Below are positions 51,931 to 62,201 of a stretch of 64,000 nucleotides of DNA, piece by piece. Within the stretch, counting starts at the first letter, position 1; every line of letters starts with the position of its first letter. The notes beneath the pieces are model-generated. The model did no database searches and had not been told where the DNA came from. It was given only the letters and a program-made list of their open reading frames with translations. The stretch covers positions 3,720,001-3,784,000 of the forward strand of contig NZ_JAUSUZ010000001.1 in assembly GCF_030813715.1 (NCBI RefSeq), given 5' to 3'. A program made the position numbers and the translations under genes. This stretch comes from Catenuloplanes indicus. Lineage in GTDB: Bacteria > Actinomycetota > Actinomycetes > Mycobacteriales > Micromonosporaceae.

Positions 51931-53255
51931 AACGCCGTTACCGGATCCTCGTCCCGGTCGCGATCGCACTGGTCCTGCTGCTGACCACCGGCATCACGTA
52001 CGCGATCGAGGAGCCGGACCCGTCGGCGGAGGACTATCTGTCCCCCACGGTCACCACCGCGATCGGCGGCAGCGCGCTCGACCGGGCACTGCGCGCCACC
52101 GGCGTCGACGTCCGGCACCTGACCAGGACGTCGGACGCGCTGGTCGAGGCGTACCGGGGAAACGCCACGCTGTTCATCCCGGCGCCGGAGGCGATCCACC
52201 CGGAATACCTGCGCATGCTCGAACTGCTGCCGCCCACCACCCGGATCGTGCTGGTCGCGCCGGGCGGCCCGGCGCTGCGCGCGGCCGGACTCGGCGTCAC
52301 CGCGCAGAGCCGGCGGTGGACCACCAAGGCGGTCCCGCCGGACGCGGAACAGGCCGGGCCGTGCCGGATCGACGAGGCACGCGCCGCCGGCATCGCGGCC
52401 GCGCTGCGCCAGCGCTACACCGGCACCGGCCCGGCCTGCTACGGCCACGGCCTGGTCCGCGCGCACGACCTCACGGCCGAGACGTACGTGATCGGCGCCG
52501 GCGACCCGTTCCGCAACGACCGGATCCGCGAGCACGGCAACGAACGGCTCGCGGTCGGGCTGCTCGGTGCGCGCGGGCGGATGATCTGGCTGGACCGGCA
52601 CCGGCTGGAACCGCCGCCGCTCTACGCCTCCACCCGGCCGGAGGGCCCGGACGCGCCACCGTCGCTCTACCCGGACGTGCCCGGCGACGGCGACACCAGC
52701 GGCCCCGGCGAACAGCCCGCACCGGACGGCAGCCCACAGCCGGGCGGCGGCGCCGGACCGGACGACGGTGACGCCGGTGACTCCGGCGGCGACCAGCGCG
52801 CGGACGGCCCGGCCCCGCCGGACGAGAACCCGGTGCTGGACGCGTTTCCGCCCTGGTTCTGGGCCATGCTGGTGCTGCTCGCCGCGGCCGCGCTGGCCAC
52901 CGCGCTGTGGCGGGCCCGCCGCCTCGGCCCGCCGGTCCTGGAACCGCTGCCGGTCCAGGTCCGCGCGCACGAGACCGTGCTCGGCCGGGGCCGCCTCTAC
53001 CGGCGGGCCCGCGCCGCCGCGCACAGCGCGGAGATCCTCCGCGAGGCCGCCCGGCAGCGGCTCACCCACCGCCTCCGGCTCGCCCCGGACGCCGACCTGA
53101 GCGCCGCCGTCGCCGCGCATCTGCGGTCGGACGAGCGGGAGGTGCGCCACGTGCTGTACGACTTCCAGGTGACCGACGACGGCGAGCTGGTCTGGCTGGC
53201 CCGCGCGCTGCACGAGCTGACCACCGCCGTGACACACGAAGGAGACGACCGGTGA
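51927..53255 (+). CDS. DUF4350 membrane protein
   Basis: A 442-residue protein. It has an N-terminal membrane helix (ILVPVAIALVLLLTTGITYAI), an extracellular domain of about 220 residues with SALDRALRATGVDVRHL and ATLFIPAPEAI (DUF4350-like, a small sugar-phosphate or glutamine-amidotransferase-type fold), an acidic Gly/Pro/Asp linker, a second helix (FWAMLVLLAAAALATALW) and a cytoplasmic tail. GTG 51927 and the terminal TGA both overlap neighbours by four bases. It probably forms an envelope complex with the DUF4129, MoxR and DUF58 products; function not established. Confidence 0.86.
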   Translation: MKRRYRILVPVAIALVLLLTTGITYAIEEPDPSAEDYLSPTVTTAIGGSALDRALRATGVDVRHLTRTSDALVEAYRGNATLFIPAPEAIHPEYLRMLELLPPTTRIVLVAPGGPALRAAGLGVTAQSRRWTTKAVPPDAEQAGPCRIDEARAAGIAAALRQRYTGTGPACYGHGLVRAHDLTAETYVIGAGDPFRNDRIREHGNERLAVGLLGARGRMIWLDRHRLEPPPLYASTRPEGPDAPPSLYPDVPGDGDTSGPGEQPAPDGSPQPGGGAGPDDGDAGDSGGDQRADGPAPPDENPVLDAFPPWFWAMLVLLAAAALATALWRARRLGPPVLEPLPVQVRAHETVLGRGRLYRRARAAAHSAEILREAARQRLTHRLRLAPDADLSAAVAAHLRSDEREVRHVLYDFQVTDDGELVWLARALHELTTAVTHEGDDR

Positions 53256-54232
53256 CCCAGAACGCGCTCGCGGTGGCGACCACCGACGACGCCCGGGAGC
53301 CGCTGCACCGGCTGCGCGCCGAGGTGGCCAAGGCGGTGGTGGGACAGGACTCGGTGGTCACCGGCGTGCTCATCGCGCTGCTGTGCCGCGGTCACGTACT
53401 CCTCGAAGGCGTGCCGGGCGTGGCGAAGACGCTGCTCATCCGTACCGTGGCGGCGGCACTCGACCTGGACGCGAAGCGTCTGCAGTTCACGCCGGACCTG
53501 ATGCCCGGCGACGTGACCGGCTCGCTCGTCTACGACCCGCACACCGCGAAGTTCGAGTTCCGCAACGGACCGGTCTTCACGAACCTGCTGCTCGCCGACG
53601 AGATCAACCGGACGCCGCCGAAGACCCAGTCCGCGCTGCTCGAGGTGATGGAGGAGCGGCAGGTCTCGGTGGAGGGCGTGCCGCGGCTGCTGCCGGACGT
53701 GTTCATCGTGGCCGCCACCCAGAACCCGGTCGAGTACGAGGGCACCTACCCGCTGCCCGAGGCACAGCTCGACCGGTTCCTGCTCAAGCTGACCGTGCCG
53801 CTGCCCAACCGCGACGAGGAGCTGGGCGTGCTCCGCGCACACCACGCCGGCTTCGACCCGCGCGACCTCGCCGCCGCCGGGGTCCGGCAGGTCGCCACCG
53901 CGGCCGACCTGAACGCCGGGCGTGCCGCCGTCGCCCGGGTCGCGGTCGCCGACCCGGTGCTGGCCTACATGGTCGACATCTGCCGCGCCACCCGCGTGTC
54001 ACCCGCGTTCGAACTGGGCGCGTCGCCACGCGGCGCGACCGCTCTGCTGTCCACGTCGAAGGCGTGGGGCTGGCTGGCCGGCCGCGACTACGTCACGCCG
54101 GACGACGTCAAGCAGGTCGCCCGCGCCACGCTCCGGCACCGCGTCCGGCTGCGCCCGGAGGCCGAGCTGGAGGGCGTGACCACGGACGCGGTACTCGAGT
54201 CCGTGCTCGCGTCCGTCCCGGCCCCGCGATGA
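53252..54232 (+). CDS. MoxR family AAA+ ATPase
   Basis: A 326-residue MoxR ATPase. Motifs are VVGQDSVV, Walker A GVPGVAKT, Walker B LLLADEINRTPPKTQSALLE, sensor AATQNPVEYEGTYPLPEAQLDRF, and a C-terminal lid with SPRGATALL. MoxR proteins act as chaperones that insert metals or assemble complexes, usually with a VWA/DUF58 partner encoded next door, as here. AAGGAG precedes GTG 53252. Four-base overlaps on both sides couple it tightly to DUF4350 and DUF58. Confidence 0.95.
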   Translation: MTQNALAVATTDDAREPLHRLRAEVAKAVVGQDSVVTGVLIALLCRGHVLLEGVPGVAKTLLIRTVAAALDLDAKRLQFTPDLMPGDVTGSLVYDPHTAKFEFRNGPVFTNLLLADEINRTPPKTQSALLEVMEERQVSVEGVPRLLPDVFIVAATQNPVEYEGTYPLPEAQLDRFLLKLTVPLPNRDEELGVLRAHHAGFDPRDLAAAGVRQVATAADLNAGRAAVARVAVADPVLAYMVDICRATRVSPAFELGASPRGATALLSTSKAWGWLAGRDYVTPDDVKQVARATLRHRVRLRPEAELEGVTTDAVLESVLASVPAPR

Positions 54233-55674
54233 TCACCTGGCGTGCCGCGCTGCTGCTGGCCGCCGGTGCCCTGACCATGCCGCTGTGGCCGTGGCCGTGG
54301 ATCGGCCTGGCCGTGGTGCTGGCGGCCGTCACGCTGCTGGCCGTGCTCGACGTCCGCGCCGCGGCCGCGCTCCGGCATGTCACGCTCACCCGCGAGGGTG
54401 CACGCGCGGTCCGGCTCGGCGACGCGGCCGTGGTGCACCTGCACATCCACAACCGGGGGGTACGGACGCTGCGCGCGGAGATCCGCGACGACTGGGTGCC
54501 GTCGGCCGGAGCCGCCCGTGCCGTACACCGGCTGGAGGTCGAGCCCGGGGACACCGGGATCGTCGAGACCCGGCTGCGGCCCACCCGGCGCGGCGACCGG
54601 CCGGCGGTCCGCGTCACGGTGCGCTCGCACGGGCCGATGGGGGTCGCGTTCCGGCAGCTCGCGGGCCGTCCGGTGACGCCGGAATGGACGCTGCGGACGC
54701 TGCCGCGGTTCGAGTCCCGCCGGTTCCTGGCGGAGAAGGTGTCCCGGCTGCGCATCCTGGACGGTTCCACCGTGACCCGGGGCCGCGGCCAGGGCACGGA
54801 GTTCGACGCGCTCCGGGAGTACGTGGCCGGCGACGATGTCCGGTCGATCGACTGGCGGGCGAGCGCGCGGCGCTCTGACGTCCTGGTCCGCACCTGGCGG
54901 CCGGAACGGGACCGGCGAGTCCTCTGCGTCATCGACACGGGACGCACGTCCGCGGTCCGGGTCGACCGCACCGCCGCCCCGGGGCGGCGGCCGGACTGGC
55001 TGGCCGCAGTGCCTTCCAGCACGGGGTCTTCCGGCGCGGGGCCTTCCAGCACGGGGTCTTCCGGCGGAGGGCTTATCGGCGCCGGAGGGGAGGGGGTGCC
55101 GCGGCACGGTGAGCCGCGGCTGGATGCCGCGATCGATGCCGCGCTGCTGCTGGCGGCGCTCGCCGCCCGGGCCGGTGACCGGGTCGACCTGCTGGCGGTG
55201 GACACCGCTGTGCGCGCGGCCGTCTCCGGCGCAGGCCGCGAGGCCCTGCTGCCCCGGCTCGTGGACGCGCTCGCGCCGTTGCAGCCGGCGCTGGTCGAGA
55301 CCGACTTCGAGCTGGTCGTGGGCGAGATCCTGCGCCGGGAACGCAAGCGGGCACTGGTCGTGCTGTTCACCACGCTGGAACCGGGACCGCTCGGCGAAGG
55401 CCTGCTCCCGGTCCTACCCAGGCTGGCGGCTCGGCACAAGGTCGTCCTCGCCTCGGTGCACGATCCGGCGCTGGCCGCGTTGACCGGGCAGCCGCCGGAC
55501 ACGCCGGAACAGGCCTATGCGGCGGCGGCCGCCCACCAGGCCTATGCGGAACGCGATCGTGTCCGGGCGGCGCTCACCCGTCATGGGGTTGAGGTGGTCG
55601 ATGCGCCGCTGGATCAGTTCGCCTCCCGGGTGAGCGACGCTTACCTCACGCTCAAAGCGGCTGGCCGGCTGTGA
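54229..55674 (+). CDS. DUF58 protein
   Basis: A 481-residue protein. Two N-terminal membrane helices (WRAALLLAAGALTMPLWPW; WIGLAVVLAAVTLLAVLDV) precede a beta domain, then the DUF58 signature GQGTEFDALREYVAGDDVRSIDWRASARRSDVLVR and a VWA-like fold with VLCVIDTGRTSAVR. The classic metal-site Ser is replaced: DTGRTS. A Ser/Gly insert (about 265-290) is encoded by a tandem repeat of CCTTCCAGCACGGGGTCTTC type (55012-55068). It is the usual partner of MoxR. Last gene of the operon. Confidence 0.92.
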   Translation: MITWRAALLLAAGALTMPLWPWPWIGLAVVLAAVTLLAVLDVRAAAALRHVTLTREGARAVRLGDAAVVHLHIHNRGVRTLRAEIRDDWVPSAGAARAVHRLEVEPGDTGIVETRLRPTRRGDRPAVRVTVRSHGPMGVAFRQLAGRPVTPEWTLRTLPRFESRRFLAEKVSRLRILDGSTVTRGRGQGTEFDALREYVAGDDVRSIDWRASARRSDVLVRTWRPERDRRVLCVIDTGRTSAVRVDRTAAPGRRPDWLAAVPSSTGSSGAGPSSTGSSGGGLIGAGGEGVPRHGEPRLDAAIDAALLLAALAARAGDRVDLLAVDTAVRAAVSGAGREALLPRLVDALAPLQPALVETDFELVVGEILRRERKRALVVLFTTLEPGPLGEGLLPVLPRLAARHKVVLASVHDPALAALTGQPPDTPEQAYAAAAAHQAYAERDRVRAALTRHGVEVVDAPLDQFASRVSDAYLTLKAAGRL

Positions 55675-55760
55675 CGGCGATCGGGTGCAGGCGCTGCCGG
55701 TAGCTGTTCAGGGCGTCTCCGGCGGGCTCGGACAGCGCCTCTGATCCGGAAGTTCAGCGC

Positions 55761-56711
55761 CTACGAATCCTCGAGTTGACGAGCCCGGGACCCCAGCACC
55801 AGCACATAACCGAGAAACGCGAGCCACACCGCCGCGCCCACCCCGATCCGGAACGCCGTCGGCATCGGCGACGGCGTCACCAGCGCTTCGATCAACGCCG
55901 AGACCCCGAACACGCCGATCAACCCGACCGCCGCCACCATTCCCTCCCGCGCCGTTTCCGCGAGCGCCCGGCCCCGGGTCCGGTCCGGACCCGGCGCGAT
56001 CCACGCCCACCCGATCCGCAGCCCCACCCCGGCCGCGACGAAGATCCCGGTCAGTTCCAGCAGCCCGTGCGGGGTGATCAGACCGAAGAACTGGTCCGCG
56101 CTCCCGTGGTCGATCATCACGCCGCCCACCACCCCGATGTTGAGCGCGTTCTGCCAGAGCAGCCAGACGACCGGGACGATCAGCACGCCGGAGGCCAGGC
56201 ACTGGGCGGCCAGCCAGGCGTTGTGGGTCCAGAGGTGGAACGCGAACGACGCGGGCAGGAACTCCGTGTAGTAACCGGCGAACTCGCTCTCCACCAGGCT
56301 CCGGGCCCGCTCCTCGCCGATGAACGCGGCGGCGCTCTCCGGGTGGGTGGAGACCCAGGACATCAGGAACGCGGTGAGCGCGCAGAACGCCACGGCCACG
56401 CCGGACCACCAGGGCCAGGCACGGTAGACGGCGCGCGGGAAGCCGTGCGTGACGAACCGGGTGGCGTCGGTGAGGCGCAGGCGGCGGCCGCCGGTGACGG
56501 TGGCGCGGGCGGTGAGGACCAGGCGGGAGAGGCGGGCGACCAGGGTCGGGTCGGGTGAGCGGCTGCGGACCACGGACAGGTGGGTGGTGGCGCGCTGGTA
56601 GAGCGCGAGCAGCTCGTCGACCTCGGCAGCAGATAGCCGGCGACCGCGGGAGAGCTGCTCCAGCCGGCGCCACTCGCCGTCGTGCTCCGCCACGTACGCA
56701 TCAAGATCCAC
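55761..56711 (-). CDS. stage II sporulation protein M family membrane protein
   Basis: A 316-residue protein of the SpoIIM/DUF95 family. The N-terminal cytoplasmic helices (EWRRLEQLSRGRRLSAAEVDELLALYQRAT) and several membrane helices with HNAWLAAQCLASGVLIVPVV, GLITPHGLLELTGIFVAAGVGLRIGW are typical. In Bacillus SpoIIM aids septal peptidoglycan remodelling during engulfment. In actinobacteria a relative is regularly found next to RDD and MoxR-DUF58 genes. GTG 56711 is chosen from GGGGG five bases upstream and the family start LDAYVAEH. It diverges from the RDD gene over 40 bases. Confidence 0.9.
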   Translation of the reverse strand: MDLDAYVAEHDGEWRRLEQLSRGRRLSAAEVDELLALYQRATTHLSVVRSRSPDPTLVARLSRLVLTARATVTGGRRLRLTDATRFVTHGFPRAVYRAWPWWSGVAVAFCALTAFLMSWVSTHPESAAAFIGEERARSLVESEFAGYYTEFLPASFAFHLWTHNAWLAAQCLASGVLIVPVVWLLWQNALNIGVVGGVMIDHGSADQFFGLITPHGLLELTGIFVAAGVGLRIGWAWIAPGPDRTRGRALAETAREGMVAAVGLIGVFGVSALIEALVTPSPMPTAFRIGVGAAVWLAFLGYVLVLGSRARQLEDS

Positions 56712-56751
56712 TAATCCCCCTGACCACGGCCGTCCGGCATAGTGTTTCACT

Positions 56752-57777
56752 GTGCGCGTGGCGGACGGGAATGCGGCAGGTGGCGGCCTGGTCTCCGGTG
56801 AGGCGGTCGAGGTCGAGATCCGAGTGGCCCGGCCGGGGTCGCGGGTGCTGGCGCTCGCGGTCGACATCGTGGTCCAGATCGGGCTGGCGCTGAGCATCAC
56901 CACGACGCTGCTGCTGGCGCTGGGCATCTCCGGGCTACTGGGCCGGCTGGACGAGGCCGTGATGAGCGCGCTGACCGTGATCGTGACCGCGCTGGTGCTG
57001 GTCGGCTACCCGACGATCACGGAGACGGTGTCCGGCGGGCGGACCGCCGGCAAGTCGCTGGTCGGCATCCGGGTGGTCCGCGACGACGGCGGGCCGATCC
57101 AGCTGCGGCACGCGTTCACCCGCGCGCTGGTCGGCGTGGCGCTGGAGTGGCCGGGGCTGGTGCTGCCGCTGGTCACCTGGATCGCGAGCCTGTTCACGAT
57201 GCTGACCAACCCGCTCGGCAAACGGCTCGGCGATCTCGCGGCCGGCACGATCGTCATCCACGACCGGGCCGCGACCGGGTGGGGGTGGGTGCCGGGCATG
57301 CCGCCGGCGCTGGCCGGCTGGGCGCTCACGCTGGACCTGACCGGGCTCGGTGACGATCTGGCGCTCGCGGTCCGGCATTTCCTGTCCCGGGGCAGCACGC
57401 TGGTCGAGCCGGACCGCAGCCGCCTCGGGCGTGCACTCGCGGCCGAGGTCGCGTCCGTCACCGCGCCACCGCCGCCACCGGGCGTGCCGGACTGGGCCTA
57501 TCTGGCCGCGGTGCTGGCGGAACGGCACCGCCGCGCCACGCACCGGCTGGCCCGCAACCGTTCGGTCTCGGCCGCGCTCTGGCCGAGCCTGCCGCAGCCC
57601 GGCTTCCGCCCGCCGCTCCCGGTGCCGCCGGATGCGCGCGCGGAGTGGCCGAGTCAGACCTGGCCGCGCCCGCCGTGGCAGGCGGACCGCCAGCTCCCGG
57701 ACTGGACCGGCATGACTCCCCCGCCGATGGCCAGCACGCTGCGCGCCGCCGCGCCGTCGGAGGACCGGAAAGAATAA
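56752..57777 (+). CDS. RDD family membrane protein
   Basis: A 341-residue protein. The RDD domain (about 20-180) has RPGSRVLALAVDIVVQI, the family Arg/Asp positions, helices TTTLLLALGISGLL and AVMSALTVIVTALVLVGY, GRTAGKSLVGIRVVRDDG and LGDLAAGTIVIHDR. The rest is a cytoplasmic helical, Pro-rich tail of about 160 residues with WPxQTWPRPPW repeats. RDD proteins are suspected transporters or channels; role unknown. GTG 56752. It ends at a hairpin terminator. Confidence 0.9.
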   Translation: MRVADGNAAGGGLVSGEAVEVEIRVARPGSRVLALAVDIVVQIGLALSITTTLLLALGISGLLGRLDEAVMSALTVIVTALVLVGYPTITETVSGGRTAGKSLVGIRVVRDDGGPIQLRHAFTRALVGVALEWPGLVLPLVTWIASLFTMLTNPLGKRLGDLAAGTIVIHDRAATGWGWVPGMPPALAGWALTLDLTGLGDDLALAVRHFLSRGSTLVEPDRSRLGRALAAEVASVTAPPPPPGVPDWAYLAAVLAERHRRATHRLARNRSVSAALWPSLPQPGFRPPLPVPPDARAEWPSQTWPRPPWQADRQLPDWTGMTPPPMASTLRAAAPSEDRKE

Positions 57778-57778
57778 G

Positions 57779-57806
57779 ACCCCCAGCGGGTACGTCCGCC
57801 GGGGGT
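57779..57806. terminator. terminator between RDD gene and DUF397 gene
   Basis: ACCCCC and CGG pair with CCG and GGGGGT around TACGT, directly past the RDD stop, followed by GTTT. It can serve both convergent genes. Confidence 0.65.
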
Positions 57807-57820
57807 GTTTCCGCGTACCG

Positions 57821-58039
57821 CTAGCGGGCGATACGTCCGTCGGAGACGACACCGATCAGGTGCGTCCAGGCCTCGTGGCCGACCGTGAGCATCGGGCCGT
57901 CCGGGTCCTTCGAGTCCCGCACGTGCACCGACCGGGGCATCGCGGCGACCTCGACACAGGCGCCGTTGGAGGAACTCCGACTGCTCTTGCGCCATGGCAG
58001 GACATGGCCGTGCGACGCGGCAAGCATCCGCGCCACCAT
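57821..58039 (-). CDS. DUF397 protein
   Basis: A 72-residue DUF397 protein: WRKSSRSSSNGACVEVA, VHVRDSKDPDGPMLTVG, WTHLIGVV. These small proteins are encoded next to XRE-DUF5753 regulators in actinomycetes and are thought to act as partner or antagonist. The XRE gene is 23 bases upstream on the same strand. The chief interest is the pair, not the single gene. Confidence 0.92.
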   Translation of the reverse strand: MVARMLAASHGHVLPWRKSSRSSSNGACVEVAAMPRSVHVRDSKDPDGPMLTVGHEAWTHLIGVVSDGRIAR

Positions 58040-58062
58040 CCTCTCTGAATGGGGTTCCGGGG

Positions 58063-58926
58063 TTATATCTCGCGCGCCGCCGCCCGGATGAATTCGATCG
58101 ACTTCTCCGGCGGCAACGCGACGTCACGCAGGCCTTCGAAGCTGGTCGCGTATCCGTCCACTTCCTCGGGTTGCTCGCGGAAGGTTCCGCCGGTCCGAGA
58201 ATCGGCGTAGACGAGTCGCTGCCCACCGGCGAAGTCCATGATGCAGAACGATCCGGCGAGCCCGGAGTGTGCGCCGGCGTCGAAGGGAACCACCAGAATG
58301 GTGACGTTCGGCCGGTCGGAAACCTCGACCAGGCGACCCAGCTGGCGTCGCTGGACCTCGCGGCCGCCCACCCGGCGACGCAGCACGGCCTCGTCGAGCA
58401 CCCAGAGCAGGTCGGGTGCGGGCTGCCGGCCGATCACGGCCTGCCGGGCCAGCCGCACCGCGGCGCGTTGCTCTATCTCGTCGTCCCGGGCCGGTCGGCC
58501 GTCCGGGCGCAGGTCGTCGGTCCGGAAGATCTCCCGCGCGTACTCGTCGGTCTGCAGCAGGCCCGGCACCAGCAGCGCCTCGTACGCGCGGAGCCGGACC
58601 ACCTCGGCCTCGAAGCCGATGTAGGTCTCGTACGCGTCCGGGAGCACGTCGCCGTACGCCTCCCACCAGGCACGCTGGCGGGACTGGACCGCGACCGCGT
58701 GGATGCGGCGGCGGTCGTCGTCCGGCACGGCATAGGTGTCGAGGAGCGCGTCCAGATCGCGGTTGCGGATGCCGGTGTGGGCGGTCTCGATCCGGCTGAG
58801 TTTGCTCTCCGACCAGCCCAGCGAGCGCGCCACGTCGGCAACGGTGCGGCGGGTGGCCTCGCGCAGGCGACGTAGTTCGGCGCCGAGCTGCCGTCGTAGG
58901 GTGGTGGGGCTGGGCTTCACGGCCAT
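58063..58926 (-). CDS. XRE regulator with DUF5753
   Basis: A 287-residue regulator. N-terminal helix-turn-helix: LRRQLGAELRRLREATRRTVADVARSLGWSESKLSRIETAHTGI in segments. The DUF5753 domain follows: LLVPGLLQTDEYAREIF, LWVLDEAVLRRRVGG, VTILVVPFDAGAHSGLAGSF, TFREQPEEVDGYATSFEGLRDVAL. Paired with DUF397 it belongs to the BldB/AbaA-like regulatory sets of actinomycetes. ATG 58926 gives MAVKPSPTTLRRQ; no strong ribosome site is visible. It ends 23 bases before the DUF397 start. Confidence 0.92.
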   Translation of the reverse strand: MAVKPSPTTLRRQLGAELRRLREATRRTVADVARSLGWSESKLSRIETAHTGIRNRDLDALLDTYAVPDDDRRRIHAVAVQSRQRAWWEAYGDVLPDAYETYIGFEAEVVRLRAYEALLVPGLLQTDEYAREIFRTDDLRPDGRPARDDEIEQRAAVRLARQAVIGRQPAPDLLWVLDEAVLRRRVGGREVQRRQLGRLVEVSDRPNVTILVVPFDAGAHSGLAGSFCIMDFAGGQRLVYADSRTGGTFREQPEEVDGYATSFEGLRDVALPPEKSIEFIRAAAREI

Positions 58927-59235
58927 CGGCAACACGTTACTGCAAGATCCGATTAGGACGGTGCAGGCCACGGCGGTGTCGAGTGCAACAAGCCCGCATC
59001 GATCTGCACTTGCATCCCCGGTCTGCAAGTGGCCTAATGAGCACTGAGCCAGGACGGGACCCGGGCGGCAACGGCGGTCCCGAGCCCGGCCCACCGAGGG
59101 GATCAGCGCTCAGGAGGGGTGGGTTCCGGCGGCGGCAAACGCCGGTCCTCCGCCCCTCCTGTCGTGCATTCCGGGCGCTCGCGCAAACCGGACATCACCG
59201 CCGCGACCTGCGACATGGGCGCGACCGTAGTAGAG

Positions 59236-59273
59236 GATCAGGGGCGCCCCACCGTGGCCGGGCGCCCCTGATC
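59236..59273 (-). terminator. terminator of ahcY
   Basis: GATCAGGGGCGCCC (59236-59249) pairs perfectly with GGGCGCCCCTGATC (59260-59273), loop of ten, starting 15 bases after the ahcY stop. On the plus strand it is followed by TTTT, so it may work both ways. Confidence 0.8.
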
Positions 59274-59288
59274 TTTTCCGCCGGAGAA

Positions 59289-60761
<1,473 letters not shown>

Positions 60762-60852
60762 GAAAGCTCCTGTCGATACGTCACCGATGACCGACCCACT
60801 ACTTTACGCGTCGCCGGTTGTAGCCGTGGAATCGCGCTGGTCACCGCCCTCC

Positions 60853-60940
60853 GGACATGCGCACGGGGCGGTCGGTGACGTGAGTCCCGACCGCCCCGTG
60901 CATCCCCCCGGTTTGGCATGTCCGCGCGACCACCCCGTGG
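60853..60940 (-). promoter_or_regulatory. structured leader of ahcY with competing stems
   Basis: An inner 15-bp perfect stem (60861-60875 with 60887-60901) sits inside an outer 8-bp perfect stem, GGACATGC (60853-60860) with GCATGTCC (60916-60923). A second segment at 60927-60940, CGACCACCCCGTGG, nearly repeats the inner arm CGACCGCCCCGTGC (60888-60901) and could pair instead with the other arm using G-U pairs. This gives mutually exclusive folds, as in attenuators or riboswitches. It does not match the SAH riboswitch consensus I know. Confidence 0.5.
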
Positions 60941-60949
60941 CCTTGCGTA

Positions 60950-60983
60950 GTTATAGCCTCACACTCCGCAACCTAACTGTCAA
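60950..60983 (-). promoter_or_regulatory. possible ahcY promoter
   Basis: The reverse strand has TTGACA (60983-60978) and TATAAC (60955-60950) in an AT-rich island. The 22-base spacer is longer than usual, so the exact hexamers are uncertain. It lies upstream of the structured leader and points at ahcY. Confidence 0.35.
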
Positions 60984-61040
60984 CCAAAAACAGCAAAAAT
61001 CAGGATTGGTACAGAGAAGCGGATAGCGAAATACGGACAT

Positions 61041-61079
61041 ACAGCATCGGGCGCCGTGAAACACGGCGCCCGATGCTGT
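61041..61079 (-). terminator. terminator of manA
   Basis: An 18-bp perfect stem (61041-61058 with 61062-61079), loop AAA, begins eight bases past the manA stop. It is followed on the reverse strand by GTCCGTATTTCGC. The stem is long and has no mismatch. Confidence 0.85.
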
Positions 61080-61086
61080 GGATTCG

Positions 61087-62199
61087 TCAGAGCCCGACGG
61101 CTGCCACGAAGGCCTCGCCGGCGCCGGAGAGGCGCAGCGGGCCCGCGTCCGCGCCGGAGAACGCGGCCGTGCCGGGTGCGATCTCCACCACGGCCTGCCC
61201 GTCGTCCGCCCGCACCGGACCGCCCACGGCCAGCACCACGCGCGGCCCGGGCACGTCCAGCGTGACCGTGCGGCCGCCCGGCGTGATCCGGTGCAGCAGG
61301 AAGTCCGGCACCGGCACCGGCCAGGCCCGGACACCCTCAGCCGGTTCCACGGCCGGGTGCAGCGGCTCGCTCAGCACCTCGAAACGCAGCACGCCGAGTA
61401 GCTCGTCCACGTCCACCTGCTTCGGCGTCATGCCGCCGCGGAGCACGTTGTCACTGGCCGCCATGATCTCGACGCCGGTGCCGCGCAGGTACGCGTGCAG
61501 GTTCCCGGCCGGCATCCAGATCGCCTGCCCCGGTTCCAGCCGCACGTGGTTGAGCAGCAGCGCCACCAGCACACCGGTGTCCTCGGGATAGAACCGGGCC
61601 AGCTCACCGGCGAGCGGCGCGGTGCCGGCCGCCACCGCGGCCTTCACCAGACCGGCACGCTCCTCGACCGGCCAGGTCAGCAGCGTGCGCACGGCCTCGC
61701 GCAGGCCCGCCGGCCCGGTCCGCAGCGCCGCTACCACCGGCGCGAGTTCCGCGATGCCGAGCGACTCCAGCGTGTCCGCCGAGACGGCCGGGTCGGCGAA
61801 GCCGCAGAGCGCGTCGAACGGGGTCAGCGCGACCAGCAGCTCCGGCTTGTGGTTCGCGTCGACGTAGCCGTCGTGCCCCTCGGCGAACCGCGCGTTCGCG
61901 TGCTCCAGCGTCGGGTGCGCCTGCAACGACAGCGGCGCGTCGGCCGCGAGGACCTTCATCAGGTACGGCAGCCGGGCGCCGAACCGCTCCACCACGGCCG
62001 GGCCGAGCAGCCGGTCCGGCTCCGCGGCCAGCAGCGTGTCCAGTCCGGTGCCGCCGACCCGCGACGGGTCCGCCGGGTGCGCGCCGATCCACAGTTCCGC
62101 CTCCGGCCCGGCGGTGGGCGTGGGCCGGCCCTGGATCTCGGCGATCGCGGCGCGCGAACCCCACGCGTACGGGCGGATGACGCTGGTCAGAGCCTGCAT
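61087..62199 (-). CDS. manA: mannose-6-phosphate isomerase, class I
   Basis: A 370-residue type I phosphomannose isomerase. It interconverts fructose-6-P and mannose-6-P, feeding GDP-mannose, glycan and lipid synthesis. Zinc-site and family motifs: PYAWGSRAAIAEI, ELWIGAHPADPS, LSLQAHPTLEHA, DANHKPELLVALT, and IWMPAGNLHAYLRGTGVEIMAASDNVLRGGMTPKQVDVDEL. The ATG at 62199 is two bases beyond the CDF gene's stop, so the two are an operon. It ends at a strong terminator. Confidence 0.97.
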   Translation of the reverse strand: MQALTSVIRPYAWGSRAAIAEIQGRPTPTAGPEAELWIGAHPADPSRVGGTGLDTLLAAEPDRLLGPAVVERFGARLPYLMKVLAADAPLSLQAHPTLEHANARFAEGHDGYVDANHKPELLVALTPFDALCGFADPAVSADTLESLGIAELAPVVAALRTGPAGLREAVRTLLTWPVEERAGLVKAAVAAGTAPLAGELARFYPEDTGVLVALLLNHVRLEPGQAIWMPAGNLHAYLRGTGVEIMAASDNVLRGGMTPKQVDVDELLGVLRFEVLSEPLHPAVEPAEGVRAWPVPVPDFLLHRITPGGRTVTLDVPGPRVVLAVGGPVRADDGQAVVEIAPGTAAFSGADAGPLRLSGAGEAFVAAVGL

Positions 62200-62201
62200 G
62201 T

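Noticed and set aside
60853-60940. Known SAH riboswitch upstream of ahcY
   Set aside because: The sequence does not show the conserved SAH-riboswitch core that I recall; kept only as an unclassified structured leader.
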